Positions 8,701-15,989 of a DNA stretch of 64,000 nt are shown one piece after another. Every line of letters begins with the position of its first letter. Positions within the stretch are counted from its first letter, which is position 1. The notes beneath the pieces are model-generated. The model was not told the DNA's origin, searched no databases, and was given only the letters and a program-made list of their open reading frames with translations. The translations under genes were made by a program, and so were the position numbers. The stretch is taken from the NCBI GenBank assembly GCA_014138645.1, contig JACJIB010000008.1:186001-250000 (forward strand), given 5' to 3'. The DNA is from Methylorubrum thiocyanatum (GTDB lineage: Bacteria; Pseudomonadota; Alphaproteobacteria; Rhizobiales; Beijerinckiaceae).

Positions 8701-9065
8701 GCCTCCTGCACGTTGAGGCGGTAGGGCCGTTGCAGGGCGAGGCGCAGAGCCGAGCCGTCGGGGTCGCGCCGCACCACGGTGACGTAGTCCGGCATGCCGG
8801 CGGCGATCCGCTCGGGCCCGGCGCCGACCGGCCCGCCGAAGTTGAGCACGAGGATCGCGCCCGAGAGCCGCGCCTTGACGGTGACCGGCTCATCGAAGGT
8901 CAGGACGATGCGGCCGAAACCCTCGGGCGGCTGCGCGCCCTTGGCCGAGACCAGACGGGCGGCCTCCGCGGCCGAGGCGGCGACGCAGAGGCCGACGGCA
9001 AGGCCGGCGCGCAGGAGGAGCCCGCTCGGACGCAGCCGCTTGCCGTGACCGGCCCGTCCCCCCAT
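5727..9065 (-). CDS. Giant exported protein: AMIN-like beta modules plus TPR-like repeats
   Basis: This 1112-residue protein has a signal peptide (LLLRAGLAVGLCVAASAAEA, cleavage before ARLV). After it come beta-strand-rich modules resembling AMIN domains: FGRIVLTFDEPVTVKARLSG near residue 50, a second set near 180-290, and a third around 350-430 (GGIVTLVFATTEPVTV). A low-complexity Ala/Pro/Lys linker (about 290-340) separates the second and third. From about residue 500 to 1080 the protein is alpha-helical with TPR-like repeats (ARLWRGYADAQAGRWSEAA, GGLYEEAGRWRKTF, ADILWAARRWREAGE). I infer a periplasmic scaffold, possibly wall- or motility-related because an orphan fliP is near; this is not shown. 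No enzyme motif is visible. Confidence 0.7.
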   Translation of the reverse strand: MGGRAGHGKRLRPSGLLLRAGLAVGLCVAASAAEAARLVSAKGAQPPEGFGRIVLTFDEPVTVKARLSGAILVLNFGGPVGAGPERIAAGMPDYVTVVRRDPDGSALRLALQRPYRLNVQEAGEQVFIDLLPENWSGFLPPLPAEVVADLARRAAAAEASLKARNPPPVPRPLTLELARTEARTRLSLRLPEGSEAAFTPNGSGTRITLPGAWRIDDHALRGRLDPGIGRVAVETEADEARIVASPADGMSLATERDEDVVFIDFLAKPKAAEAPASPSVAAKADAKEERASGKEAARPAPPLAEAPRRAAPAPATRKAGSGLVFPFAKRVPAALFERGGIVTLVFATTEPVTVPPPGATGLIALAPPRRSGSFTVLRFTAPAGRLVDLLPVTEPTGWELVAGEGLAPSESLTAQRAPVAQGRFGVTLRLPEAGPAGWLDLDGERIAVVTTDGSRPAGVVKAQRFVEFELIPSRLGLAVLANADDLVVRPDLEGVSIGREGWREGREGGLAVSGVSRPADPPVGGVTELAVDRDAWERAQRGDVRATLREGLAAAVEAQRRDRGGARLALARAMMANDLDVEALGALTSAAAEDVVIDGERQTVLMRGILLARIGRAEEARKLLSDERLATNPEARLWRGYADAQAGRWSEAAVALRAGESVLERYPEPLASLFHAAAAEAAVETGDWEAVTRESIAATRAATEYTRDRLTLLRAKMDEATGRGAAALAAYETLRDQAPWPLAAEATLRAASLGHTLGKTALPDAIDQLEVLALTWHGGPTEIGTLGALGGLYEEAGRWRKTFTTARRANALSPEAPITRALHERAMAVFEALFLTPRGEKLGGVEALALYFDFKDFAPPGRRADEIVRRLADRLVALDLLDSADELLQYQIDHRLEGAARSSVSARLATIRLMEGRPLQALQTLDATHLPELPEDVRRARALLRARALSDLSRTDLALETVEGETGADAERLRADILWAARRWREAGEAHEMILGPAWRSGKPLDETARADVIRAGIAYGLAGESLGLERLKAKFAGLMAESADARTFAMLTRPDASRSAAFRDAALRATKAETLAAFLSEYRKRYPESAVPEPGSAATGNRAEAPSPPPG

Positions 9066-9197
9066 CGCGCGAAACGCCCGCCTTCCACGGCGGCCGACCT
9101 CGAAACCGAGGCCGGGCGCCGAACGCCACTCGTGCGGGCACTCTCGCCCAGCGCGGTGAACGGGCGCTTAAAACCGGTCCCGGTTACGCGGCCCCCC

Positions 9198-9623
9198 TCA
9201 GGACGCCTTGCGCAGGACGAGGCCGGGGATCGCCGTGCCCTTCTCGCCGAACATCTCCTGCGCCTTGCGGCAGCTCTCATCGACGTTCTTCCGGTAGGCT
9301 TCGGTGTAGCCCATGCTGCGCATCAGCAGCTCGCCCTTCGAGATCGCGTCGAGATCGACGCCCATGGCGGCGACCACCGACTTGAAGCGCTCGTAATCCG
9401 GCCGCGCCTCCTTGCAGGACTCACCGACGAAGCGGACGAGCCCGGCGAGCTTGGCGGCATTCGCCTCCTGGCGCTCCTGCGCCGTCTGCGGCGCCTTCGG
9501 AGCGCCCGCAGGCGCGGGCGCCGCCGCCTCCGCCGGCTGGGCCGGTTTCGGCGCCGCCTCCTCGGCCGCGGCGGCGAGCGGCAGCGCGAACAGAATCGCG
9601 GCTGCGATCGCGAGGTGCTTCAT
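9198..9623 (-). CDS. Small exported protein, unknown function
   Basis: This 141-residue protein starts with a signal peptide (MKHLAIAAAILFALPLAAAAEE) followed by an Ala/Pro-rich spacer to about residue 45. A helical domain follows with two cysteines, in VGESCKEARPDYERFKSVV and NVDESCRKAQEMF, which could form a disulfide in the periplasm. The start is well supported by AGGGAGA seven bases before the ATG. It is transcribed in the same direction as, and just upstream of, the giant repeat protein (132-base gap), so the two may be co-expressed. I do not recognise the family. Confidence 0.75.
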   Translation of the reverse strand: MKHLAIAAAILFALPLAAAAEEAAPKPAQPAEAAAPAPAGAPKAPQTAQERQEANAAKLAGLVRFVGESCKEARPDYERFKSVVAAMGVDLDAISKGELLMRSMGYTEAYRKNVDESCRKAQEMFGEKGTAIPGLVLRKAS

Positions 9624-9787
9624 CGTGTTTCTCCCTGACCGATCGAAGTTGATCATTATTTCGATCTTATTTTTGCTGAGACAGCATAGCGAAGGCGCGG
9701 GCGTTGTTCTGCCCTGTCCGCGGGATTTTGTCGAAGAGCCGGCCGCACGAGACTCGCTCGACAACTGGCGGCCGGCAGGAGCCGCGG

Positions 9788-11935
9788 TCAGGCCGCCTTC
9801 GCGGCGCGCGCCGCCGCCATCAGGGCGAAGGCGTAGATCAGGCCGACCTCCTCCAGGCGGTCGAAGCGGCCGGCGGCGCCGCCATGTCCGGCTTCCATGT
9901 TGATCTTGAGAAGAACCGGACCGCCGCCGGTCATGGTGGCGCGCAGCCGGGCGACCCATTTGGCCGGCTCCCAGTAGGTCACGCGGGGGTCGGTGAGGCC
10001 GCCGAGCGCGAGGATCGCCGGATAAGCCTTGGCGGCGACATTGTCGTAGGGCGAGTAGGACAGGATCGTCTCGAACGCCGCCTCGCTCTCGGCCGGATTG
10101 CCCCATTCGGGCCATTCCGGCGGGGTGAGCGGCAGGTCCGCGTCGAGCATCGTGTTGAGCACGTCGACGAAGGGTACGTCGGCGACGATGCCGGCGAACA
10201 GTTCCGGCGCGAGGTTCGCGGCCGCGCCCATCAGCATGCCGCCGGCGCTGCCGCCATGGGCGACGATGCGGCCCTGCCGCGTATAGCCCGCCTCGATCAG
10301 CGCCCGGCCGCAGGCGACGAAGTCGGTGAAGGTGTTGGGCTTCTTCTCGCGCTTGCCCTCGAGATACCAGTTCCAACCCTTCTCGGTGCCGCCGCGGATA
10401 TGGGCGATGGCGTAGACGAAGCCGCGATCGACGAGGCTGAGCAGGTTGGTGCGGAACCCCGCCGGCATCAGCGTGCCGTAGGAGCCGTAGCCGTAGAGCA
10501 GCAGCGGCGCCGAGCCGTCGAGGGCGAGTCCGCGGCGATGCAGGAGCGAGATCGGAACGCTTTCCCCGTCCGGCGCGGTCGCGAACAGGCGACGGGTGAC
10601 GTAGTCGGCGGGCTCGTGGCCGCTCGGCACGGTCTGGCGCTTGCGCAGGATGCGGGCGCGGGTGACGCAGTCGTAATCGTAGGTCTCGGCCGGCGTCGTC
10701 ATCGACGAGTAGGTGAAGCGGATGCGTGCCGTCTCGAACTCGTAGCCGGGCAGCAGGCCGAGCGAGTAGGCTTCCTCCGCGAAGGAGACGGTGTGCTCCT
10801 CGCCCTTCATGTCGCGCACGACGATGCGCGGAAGGGCGTTCTCCAGTTCGAGCCGCACGAGGTGGTTGCCGAGCACGTGCAGGTGCCGGATCATCACGCC
10901 GGGGCGGTAGGGCACCGCGTCGCGCCAGTTCTCCCGCGCCGTCGCGTCGAGGGGACAGGTGACGATCTTGAAGTCCACCGCGCCGTCGGCATTCGTCAGA
11001 ATGACGAGATACGAGCCCCAGTGCTCGACCGAGTAGATTAGCCGCTCCTCGCGGCGTGCGACGCAACGGAGCGGGCCCTCGTCGTCGGCCCGGTCGAGCA
11101 GGTGGACTTCCGCCGTCTCGTGGTCGCTCGCGGTGACGGTGAGATAGGTGCCGGACTGGGTGCGGCCGATATTCACGAAGAAGCCCGGATCGGCTTCCTC
11201 GTAGACGGTCGTGTCCTCCGCCTGATCCGTGCCGAGGCGGTGGCGCATGACGCGGGCCGGACGGTGGTTCTCGTCGAGGGCAACGTAGAAGAAGGCGGTG
11301 CCGACGGCGTTCCACACCGCGTCGCCCGCGGTCGATTCGACCCGCTCCGGGCGGTCCTCGCCGGTGTCGAGGTCGCGCACGCGGATGGTGTGGAGTTCCG
11401 AACCCTTGGTGTCGACGCCCCAGGCCAGCAGGCGGTGGTCGTCGGAATGGGCCGCGCCGGCGATCTCGAAGAAGGCGAGGCCCTCGCCCTCCTTATCGCC
11501 GTCGAGCAGGATCTGCTCGCCGATCTCGCCGTCCTCGGGCTCCTCGGCGATGCGGTGAACGGTGCGCGGCCGGCGGCAGATCAGCGGATGCTGGCCACCC
11601 TCGCGATGGCGGGAGTAGTAGGCGAACGGCCCATCGGGCTCGGGCACCGAGGCGTCGTCCTCGCGGATGCGTCCGCGCATCTCGGCGACCAGGGTCTTGC
11701 GCAGGGCGGCGGCGCCGCTCAGCGCCGCCTCGGCATAGGCGTTCTCGGCGTCGAGATAGGCGCGGATGTCGGGGGCGAGCGCCGAGGGGTCCTTCAGCAC
11801 GGCCCGCCAGTTCTCGGCCTTGAGCCACGCGAACGGATCCTCGACGCGCCGGCCGAAGAGTTCGAAGGCGTGCGGACGTTCCTCCGCCTTGGGCGCCGCG
11901 GGCGGCAGAGCGAAGGGAGGGGGCTCGAAGGTCAT
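9788..11935 (-). CDS. ptrB: Oligopeptidase B-type S9 peptidase
   Basis: This 715-residue cytosolic serine peptidase cleaves short peptides, usually after basic residues. An N-terminal seven-bladed propeller (about 70-430) is followed by an alpha/beta-hydrolase domain. The catalytic triad is Ser563 (HGGSAGGM), Asp649 (GGLTDPRV) and His684 (AGHGG). LLLYGYGSYG and FVYAIAHIRGGTEKGWNWY are oligopeptidase B landmarks. Length agrees with the family (about 690). The ATG at 11935 begins MTFEPPPFALPPAAPKAEERPH, a typical entry; the longer frame upstream is Arg/Pro-rich and unlikely to be translated. It is divergent from the mucR-like gene. Confidence 0.92.
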   Translation of the reverse strand: MTFEPPPFALPPAAPKAEERPHAFELFGRRVEDPFAWLKAENWRAVLKDPSALAPDIRAYLDAENAYAEAALSGAAALRKTLVAEMRGRIREDDASVPEPDGPFAYYSRHREGGQHPLICRRPRTVHRIAEEPEDGEIGEQILLDGDKEGEGLAFFEIAGAAHSDDHRLLAWGVDTKGSELHTIRVRDLDTGEDRPERVESTAGDAVWNAVGTAFFYVALDENHRPARVMRHRLGTDQAEDTTVYEEADPGFFVNIGRTQSGTYLTVTASDHETAEVHLLDRADDEGPLRCVARREERLIYSVEHWGSYLVILTNADGAVDFKIVTCPLDATARENWRDAVPYRPGVMIRHLHVLGNHLVRLELENALPRIVVRDMKGEEHTVSFAEEAYSLGLLPGYEFETARIRFTYSSMTTPAETYDYDCVTRARILRKRQTVPSGHEPADYVTRRLFATAPDGESVPISLLHRRGLALDGSAPLLLYGYGSYGTLMPAGFRTNLLSLVDRGFVYAIAHIRGGTEKGWNWYLEGKREKKPNTFTDFVACGRALIEAGYTRQGRIVAHGGSAGGMLMGAAANLAPELFAGIVADVPFVDVLNTMLDADLPLTPPEWPEWGNPAESEAAFETILSYSPYDNVAAKAYPAILALGGLTDPRVTYWEPAKWVARLRATMTGGGPVLLKINMEAGHGGAAGRFDRLEEVGLIYAFALMAAARAAKAA

Positions 11936-12336
11936 CGCCGAACTCCGGTTGGAACGCGTTGGAACGCTTGGAACAAGCGGGTGTGATGGCAGCGGGTGTG
12001 CCGCGCCGCGACGCGGGCCGCAAGGCGGGCCGATGTCCGATCTCCGCGGCAAACGCCGCCCGTCAGTTGCTCGGCGGGAAGCCCTGTGGAGCATTCATGA
12101 CAGATTGCGCACGTCCCGGATCGCCGCCGAGGCGTTGAGTTGTGCATACCCGTCCTGTCTTGCAGGTCTAAATTGAATGATCTAGGTAGAACCCGTGACT
12201 GCGGGGGCGTCACTCCAAACCGAAAACAAGCGGCACAATTGCAGAGCCCGGCCCGTTCCTGTCCGTTTCCGTCTTGGCGGCGAACGGGAGCCAGGGTCGA
12301 TTGCGCGCAATACACCGCGAAGGGACAATCGAGATC
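11936..12336. other. Divergent intergenic region (401 bp)
   Basis: This stretch separates the peptidase gene (minus) from the mucR-like gene (plus) and must hold both promoters. Bases 12135-12195 are AT-richer than average and are the likely promoter area for the regulator. A small dyad, GTGAC (12195-12199) with GTCAC (12209-12213), lies within the possible leader of the regulator gene. MucR proteins often repress their own genes at AT-rich sites, so this is a candidate operator. I see no RNA gene. Confidence 0.4.
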
Positions 12337-12774
12337 ATGAACGAAACCGAGACGCCGGTCGATTACGTCGCTCTTACGGCCGACATCGTCGCCGCCTACG
12401 TGAGCAACAATCCGGTGCCGGCTGCCGAACTCGCCGGTCTGATCGGCAGCATCCATGGCGCCCTGCTTCAGGTCGGAAGCGGACAGGCCGTCGCGCCGCA
12501 GCCCGCGGCCCAGGAGCCGCTCCAGCCGGCCGTGCCGATCAAGAAGTCGATCCAGCCCGACTACATCGTCTGCCTGGAAGATGGGCGGACCTTCAAGTCG
12601 CTGAAGCGGCACCTGCGCGCGAAGTACAATCTCTCCCCCGAGCAGTACCGCGCCAAGTGGGGCCTTGCGCCCGACTATCCGATGGTGGCCCCGAACTACG
12701 CCAAGGCCCGCTCCGACCTCGCCAAGGCGATCGGTCTCGGTCAGGTCCGGCCGGGCTACGACGCCGCCGCCTGA
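12337..12774 (+). CDS. Ros/MucR-family regulator with degenerate zinc site
   Basis: This 145-residue protein is a Ros/MucR transcriptional regulator, a family that controls exopolysaccharide, motility and cell-cycle genes in alphaproteobacteria. The N-terminal oligomerisation helix (YVALTADIVAAYVSNNPVPAAELAGLI) and the C-terminal DNA-binding region (GRTFKSLKRHLRAKYNLSPE followed by QYRAKWGL) are clear. Classical Ros has C-x2-C-x9-H-x4-H. Here the four positions are Cys79, Asp82, His92 and Tyr97, so two ligands are replaced. Some Mesorhizobium homologues fold without zinc, and this one may do so too. The ATG at 12337 follows AGGGACAATCGAGATC. It is a single gene with its own upstream region. 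Confidence 0.9.
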   Translation: MNETETPVDYVALTADIVAAYVSNNPVPAAELAGLIGSIHGALLQVGSGQAVAPQPAAQEPLQPAVPIKKSIQPDYIVCLEDGRTFKSLKRHLRAKYNLSPEQYRAKWGLAPDYPMVAPNYAKARSDLAKAIGLGQVRPGYDAAA

Positions 12775-12944
12775 AGCGTCCGGCCGTCCGGCCCCAGCTC
12801 AAGACCCGCTGCGCCGCCTCCTGCGGGACCGGCGCAGCGGACGATCCGGCCGGGTTTCGCGGCGTCGGACTTCATCCTGCGACCGAATCAATTTATCAAC
12901 AACAAAGTCCGGGAACGGGGCCCTCTTCTCTGCATTCTCTCGAC

Positions 12945-13139
12945 ATGAGCGACGACAGCATCTCCGAACAGCTTTCCAAGACGAATGAAGTTCTCGCAGA
13001 GTGGGCAGCCCGCTCCGCGAGCGATAGCGAACAGCTCATCGAGCGCTTCGAGCGGATGGGCTACGCGGTCCGCGGCAAATCCGAGGACGAGATCGCCGAG
13101 GTCCTCAAGAAGCCGCCGACGCGGCCGGCCCAGGCATAA
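12945..13139 (+). CDS. 64-residue hypothetical protein
   Basis: This small acidic, mostly helical protein (MSDDSISEQLSKTNEV, then SEQLIERFERMGYAVRGKSE) ends in a proline-rich tail. It lies 170 bases after the mucR-like gene on the same strand. No membrane segment, cysteine or known motif is seen. Codon use (G/C third positions) looks normal for the genome, which favours a real gene. The ribosome binding site is weak (TCTCTCGAC before ATG). Function unknown. Confidence 0.5.
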   Translation: MSDDSISEQLSKTNEVLAEWAARSASDSEQLIERFERMGYAVRGKSEDEIAEVLKKPPTRPAQA

Positions 13140-13256
13140 AGCGACCTCAAAGGGCAGCGTCACGGTGCAACCACTGGCAGCACCGATCGCTGTCAAGACT
13201 TGTATTAGGACGATTTTCCCTTAGCCTCCCGACGCTGTTCCGGTTCGGGTGGTACG

Positions 13257-14084
13257 ATGACGAAAGAACAAAACACGAACAAAGCCGGCGATCTCAGCCG
13301 CGAGGCCGAACGTCTGCTCGCCGCGCTGGCACCCGAGGGGGCTTTCGCCTTCCCGGATCCGGGCGCCCCCGAGACCCTGATCGTGCGCGGCGGGGGCAGC
13401 GGCGTCTCCTTGGGCGGGGGGCGCTTCCCCGCGCGCGCCGGGGAGGCTCTGATGGCCGCCGACCTCGCCGCGCGGGACGATGGCCGGCGCAACCGCCTGG
13501 TGATCGGAGCGGCCGGACGCGCCCGCCTGCGGCGGGCGGAGGCGGTGGGCGCGGACAGCTATCGGATGCAGCATCTCGCCCTGGTGCGAGAGGGGACGGG
13601 CGAGGCGCAGGGCCTGCGGGACACCGCCGAGAGCCCCCTGGCCTGGATGGCGCGGCGGCGTGGGCGCGACGGGGAGCCGATGATCGACGCGGCGGCCTTC
13701 GCGGCGGGCGAGCGGCTGCGCCACGACCTCACCGCGGCACAGATGCTGCCGCAGCTCTCGACCGACTGGACCGCGCCGCGGGTCGATGGCGGCGGCCCGC
13801 GCGATCCGGCCTCGGCCTCCGACCGGGTGATCGCGGCACGGCAGCGCGTCGACCTCGCGCTCGCCGCGGTCGGTTCGGACCTGTCGGGGCTGCTGATCGA
13901 CCTGTGCGGCTTCCTGAAGGGTCTAGAGCGGATCGAGTCCGAGCGGCGCTGGCCGGCCCGCTCCGCCAAGGTGGTGGCGCGGATCGCTCTCGGGCGGCTC
14001 GCCGAACATTACGGTCTCGCGCGCGAGGCGACGGGGCCGGAGGGGGCGCGGACCCGCTCCTGGCGTTCCCCGCCGATGGGTTAG
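13257..14084 (+). CDS. DUF6456-domain protein
   Basis: This 275-residue alphaproteobacterial protein has its C-terminal half matching what I recall of DUF6456. The segment from MLPQLSTDWTAPR through VIAARQRVDLALAAVGSDL to RSAKVVARIALGRLAEHYGL is the conserved core (about 165-255). This part looks helical and resembles a helix-turn-helix region in a predicted DNA-binding protein. The N-terminal 100 residues are glycine/alanine-rich and probably flexible. The molecular role is not established. It converges with sufE; an 8-bp hairpin lies between them. Confidence 0.75.
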   Translation: MTKEQNTNKAGDLSREAERLLAALAPEGAFAFPDPGAPETLIVRGGGSGVSLGGGRFPARAGEALMAADLAARDDGRRNRLVIGAAGRARLRRAEAVGADSYRMQHLALVREGTGEAQGLRDTAESPLAWMARRRGRDGEPMIDAAAFAAGERLRHDLTAAQMLPQLSTDWTAPRVDGGGPRDPASASDRVIAARQRVDLALAAVGSDLSGLLIDLCGFLKGLERIESERRWPARSAKVVARIALGRLAEHYGLAREATGPEGARTRSWRSPPMG

Positions 14085-14155
14085 CGGACGGCTGAACCGG
14101 ACGCCTCGTCCTCGTGCGAGAGCCGGGAGCCGTGGTCCGGGATGATGCATCGAGA

Positions 14156-14182
14156 AGGCGCGCGATCCCTCGTTGCGCGCCT
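14156..14182. terminator. Hairpin between converging genes
   Basis: AGGCGCGC (14156-14163) pairs with GCGCGCCT (14175-14182) around an 11-base loop. There is no T-run, so it may act as a stability hairpin or weak terminator for the DUF6456 gene and sufE, which face each other here. Confidence 0.4.
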
Positions 14183-14196
14183 GCGGCGTCGGCCGA

Positions 14197-14610
14197 TCAG
14201 GACACCCGGCTCGCGTCGCGCTGGATCTTCTCGACCATCGCACGCACGCCGTTCGATCGCTTCGAGGTGACGTGAGCGCCGAAATTGAGCTGCTTGAGCA
14301 GATCGAGCCCGTTCAGCTTCGCCGCCTCTTCAGGAGTCTTGCCGGAATACAGGGCGACCATGAGGGCGACGAAGCCCTTCACGAGGTGCGAATCGCTGTC
14401 GCCCGTGATCCTCATTCCCCCGCCGTCTTCCTCGGTGGAGACGACGAGCCAGACCTGACTCTCGCATCCGCGGACGAGGTTCTGCTCGGATTTCCAGGCC
14501 TCCGGCATGGCGGGCAGAGCGCGGCCGAGCTCCATCACATAAACGAGCTGCTCATGCGGATCATCGATGAGTTCGAAGTTATCGATGATGGTGTCGAGGT
14601 CGGGAAGCAT
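14197..14610 (-). CDS. sufE: Cysteine desulfuration protein SufE
   Basis: This 137-residue SufE accepts persulfide sulfur from the desulfurase SufS and passes it on for Fe-S cluster assembly. The active cysteine is Cys49 in LVRGCESQVWL. The start MLPDLDTIIDNFELIDDPHE is the usual SufE N-terminus, so I place the start at 14610; an in-frame upstream extension to 14715 lacks similarity. No suf operon is visible here, so this is a stand-alone copy, as is common in alphaproteobacteria. The neighbouring kinase gene on the same strand lies upstream (14758-15837). Confidence 0.93.
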   Translation of the reverse strand: MLPDLDTIIDNFELIDDPHEQLVYVMELGRALPAMPEAWKSEQNLVRGCESQVWLVVSTEEDGGGMRITGDSDSHLVKGFVALMVALYSGKTPEEAAKLNGLDLLKQLNFGAHVTSKRSNGVRAMVEKIQRDASRVS

Positions 14611-14757
14611 GGCACACGCGGTCTGAAAGCGTCGGAAAGTCGAAGACGATATAGCGACCGCGGGCCGAAGCTGCGAGGCTGGGTGTCTCGCAAGGGACGT
14701 CCGCCGGGCCGTCATCGCTGAAGCGACGACGGCCCGAGATAGGCTCGGGCCGACGCG

Positions 14758-15837
14758 TCAGCGCAGGCCGGGCGGCAGCGAAGGGGGCACGTAGGCGCGG
14801 ACTTCGGGCAGTTGCAGAAGGAGCGGGTCGGCGGCGGTCGCCGTGCCGCTGACCGCAATCTCCGCCTGGGCGGCATAGGCCGCGATGAGGCGCGGCCCGA
14901 GCTTGGGAACGCCCTCCCGCCCCGCCGCGGCGGCCTCGCCGGAGCCCGACACGATCGCGAGGCGCACCGGTGCCCCCACCCCCGCATCGATGCGGATGGC
15001 GATGCCGCAGGTCACCGTGTCGCTCGTCGCATCAAGGCATTCAGCCACGATCTCGGCAACGATCATGCCGAGCGCATTCGCCGTGCGGGGCTCGACCAGG
15101 CTCGTTCCGTCGCCCTCGATGGTGACGCCGATCCGCCCGGCCCGGCGCAGTTGCCCGAGCCCCGAGGCGAGCCGGTGCAGATAGTCGCGCAGGTCGATCG
15201 AGGCGATGTGCGGCGCCTCGTGGAGGTGCTGCTGTACCAGGGCGATGGCCCGCACCCGCTGGCCCAGGGCGTCGAAACTGCCGCGGCAGGCCTCCGGGGC
15301 GGCGCGGCCGTAGAGGCCGATCAGGCTCACCATCACCTGAAGGTTATTGCGCACCCGGTGATAGATTTCCGCCAGCAGCGTCTCCTTCTCGACCAGGGCG
15401 CGCTCGGCATGCTCCTCCGCGTTCTTGCGGTCGGTGATGTCGAAGCACGAGCCGAGATAGCCGTGGAAGACCCCGTTCTCCTCGAGCGGCCGGCCGGTAT
15501 CGAGCAGCCAACGATAGGCGCCGTCGTGACGGCGAAGGCGGAACTCCACCGTAAAAGGCAGGCGCGACTCGAAGGCCTTCTCGACGATTTCGGCGTGGCG
15601 CCGGAAATCGTCCGGATGCAGCCCCTTCCGCCAGCCGTCGCCGATCTCGTCGGCGAGGGGGCGGCCCGTGAACTGGAGCCAACACTCGTTGTGATAGGTG
15701 GAGCGCCCGGAATCATCCGTCCGCCACATCATCAGCGGCACATGGTCGGCAAATCGGCGAAAGCCGTCACCGAGGTCGAACGGCGTCTCCGTCCCGCCGC
15801 TCCCAGAAAAGCCGCCCTCTGGCGTATCAGCACCCAT
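14758..15837 (-). CDS. PAS-HisKA_2 sensor kinase with degenerate ATPase domain
   Basis: This 359-residue soluble protein has one PAS domain with PAC (about 25-137; FADHVPLMMWRTDDSG, GYLGSCFDITDRK) and a HisKA_2/HWE-type dimerisation segment with His160 (LLAEIYHRVRNNLQVMVSLI). The following HATPase region is abnormal. At the N-box the sequence reads LGMIVAEIVAECLDA, with Glu266 where Asn is expected. The DxGxG box is replaced by VSGSGEAAAAG. I infer weak or absent kinase activity. It might act as a partner or phosphatase-like protein for the neighbouring hybrid kinase. That gene lies upstream on the same strand, 152 bases away. Confidence 0.88.
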   Translation of the reverse strand: MGADTPEGGFSGSGGTETPFDLGDGFRRFADHVPLMMWRTDDSGRSTYHNECWLQFTGRPLADEIGDGWRKGLHPDDFRRHAEIVEKAFESRLPFTVEFRLRRHDGAYRWLLDTGRPLEENGVFHGYLGSCFDITDRKNAEEHAERALVEKETLLAEIYHRVRNNLQVMVSLIGLYGRAAPEACRGSFDALGQRVRAIALVQQHLHEAPHIASIDLRDYLHRLASGLGQLRRAGRIGVTIEGDGTSLVEPRTANALGMIVAEIVAECLDATSDTVTCGIAIRIDAGVGAPVRLAIVSGSGEAAAAGREGVPKLGPRLIAAYAAQAEIAVSGTATAADPLLLQLPEVRAYVPPSLPPGLR

Positions 15838-15989
15838 TCCGCTCGTCTGTTCGCTTGCTGCAGCCCCGAAACGACTCTGTCTTCGCGCCGGTCAACGTGC
15901 GCGGTGTTGGCCCGTTCCGGGCCGTCCACAAGTCGACAAATCCTTTCGCCCGGACAACCCCCTGCGGCACGCTCCTCCACGGCCAAGCT

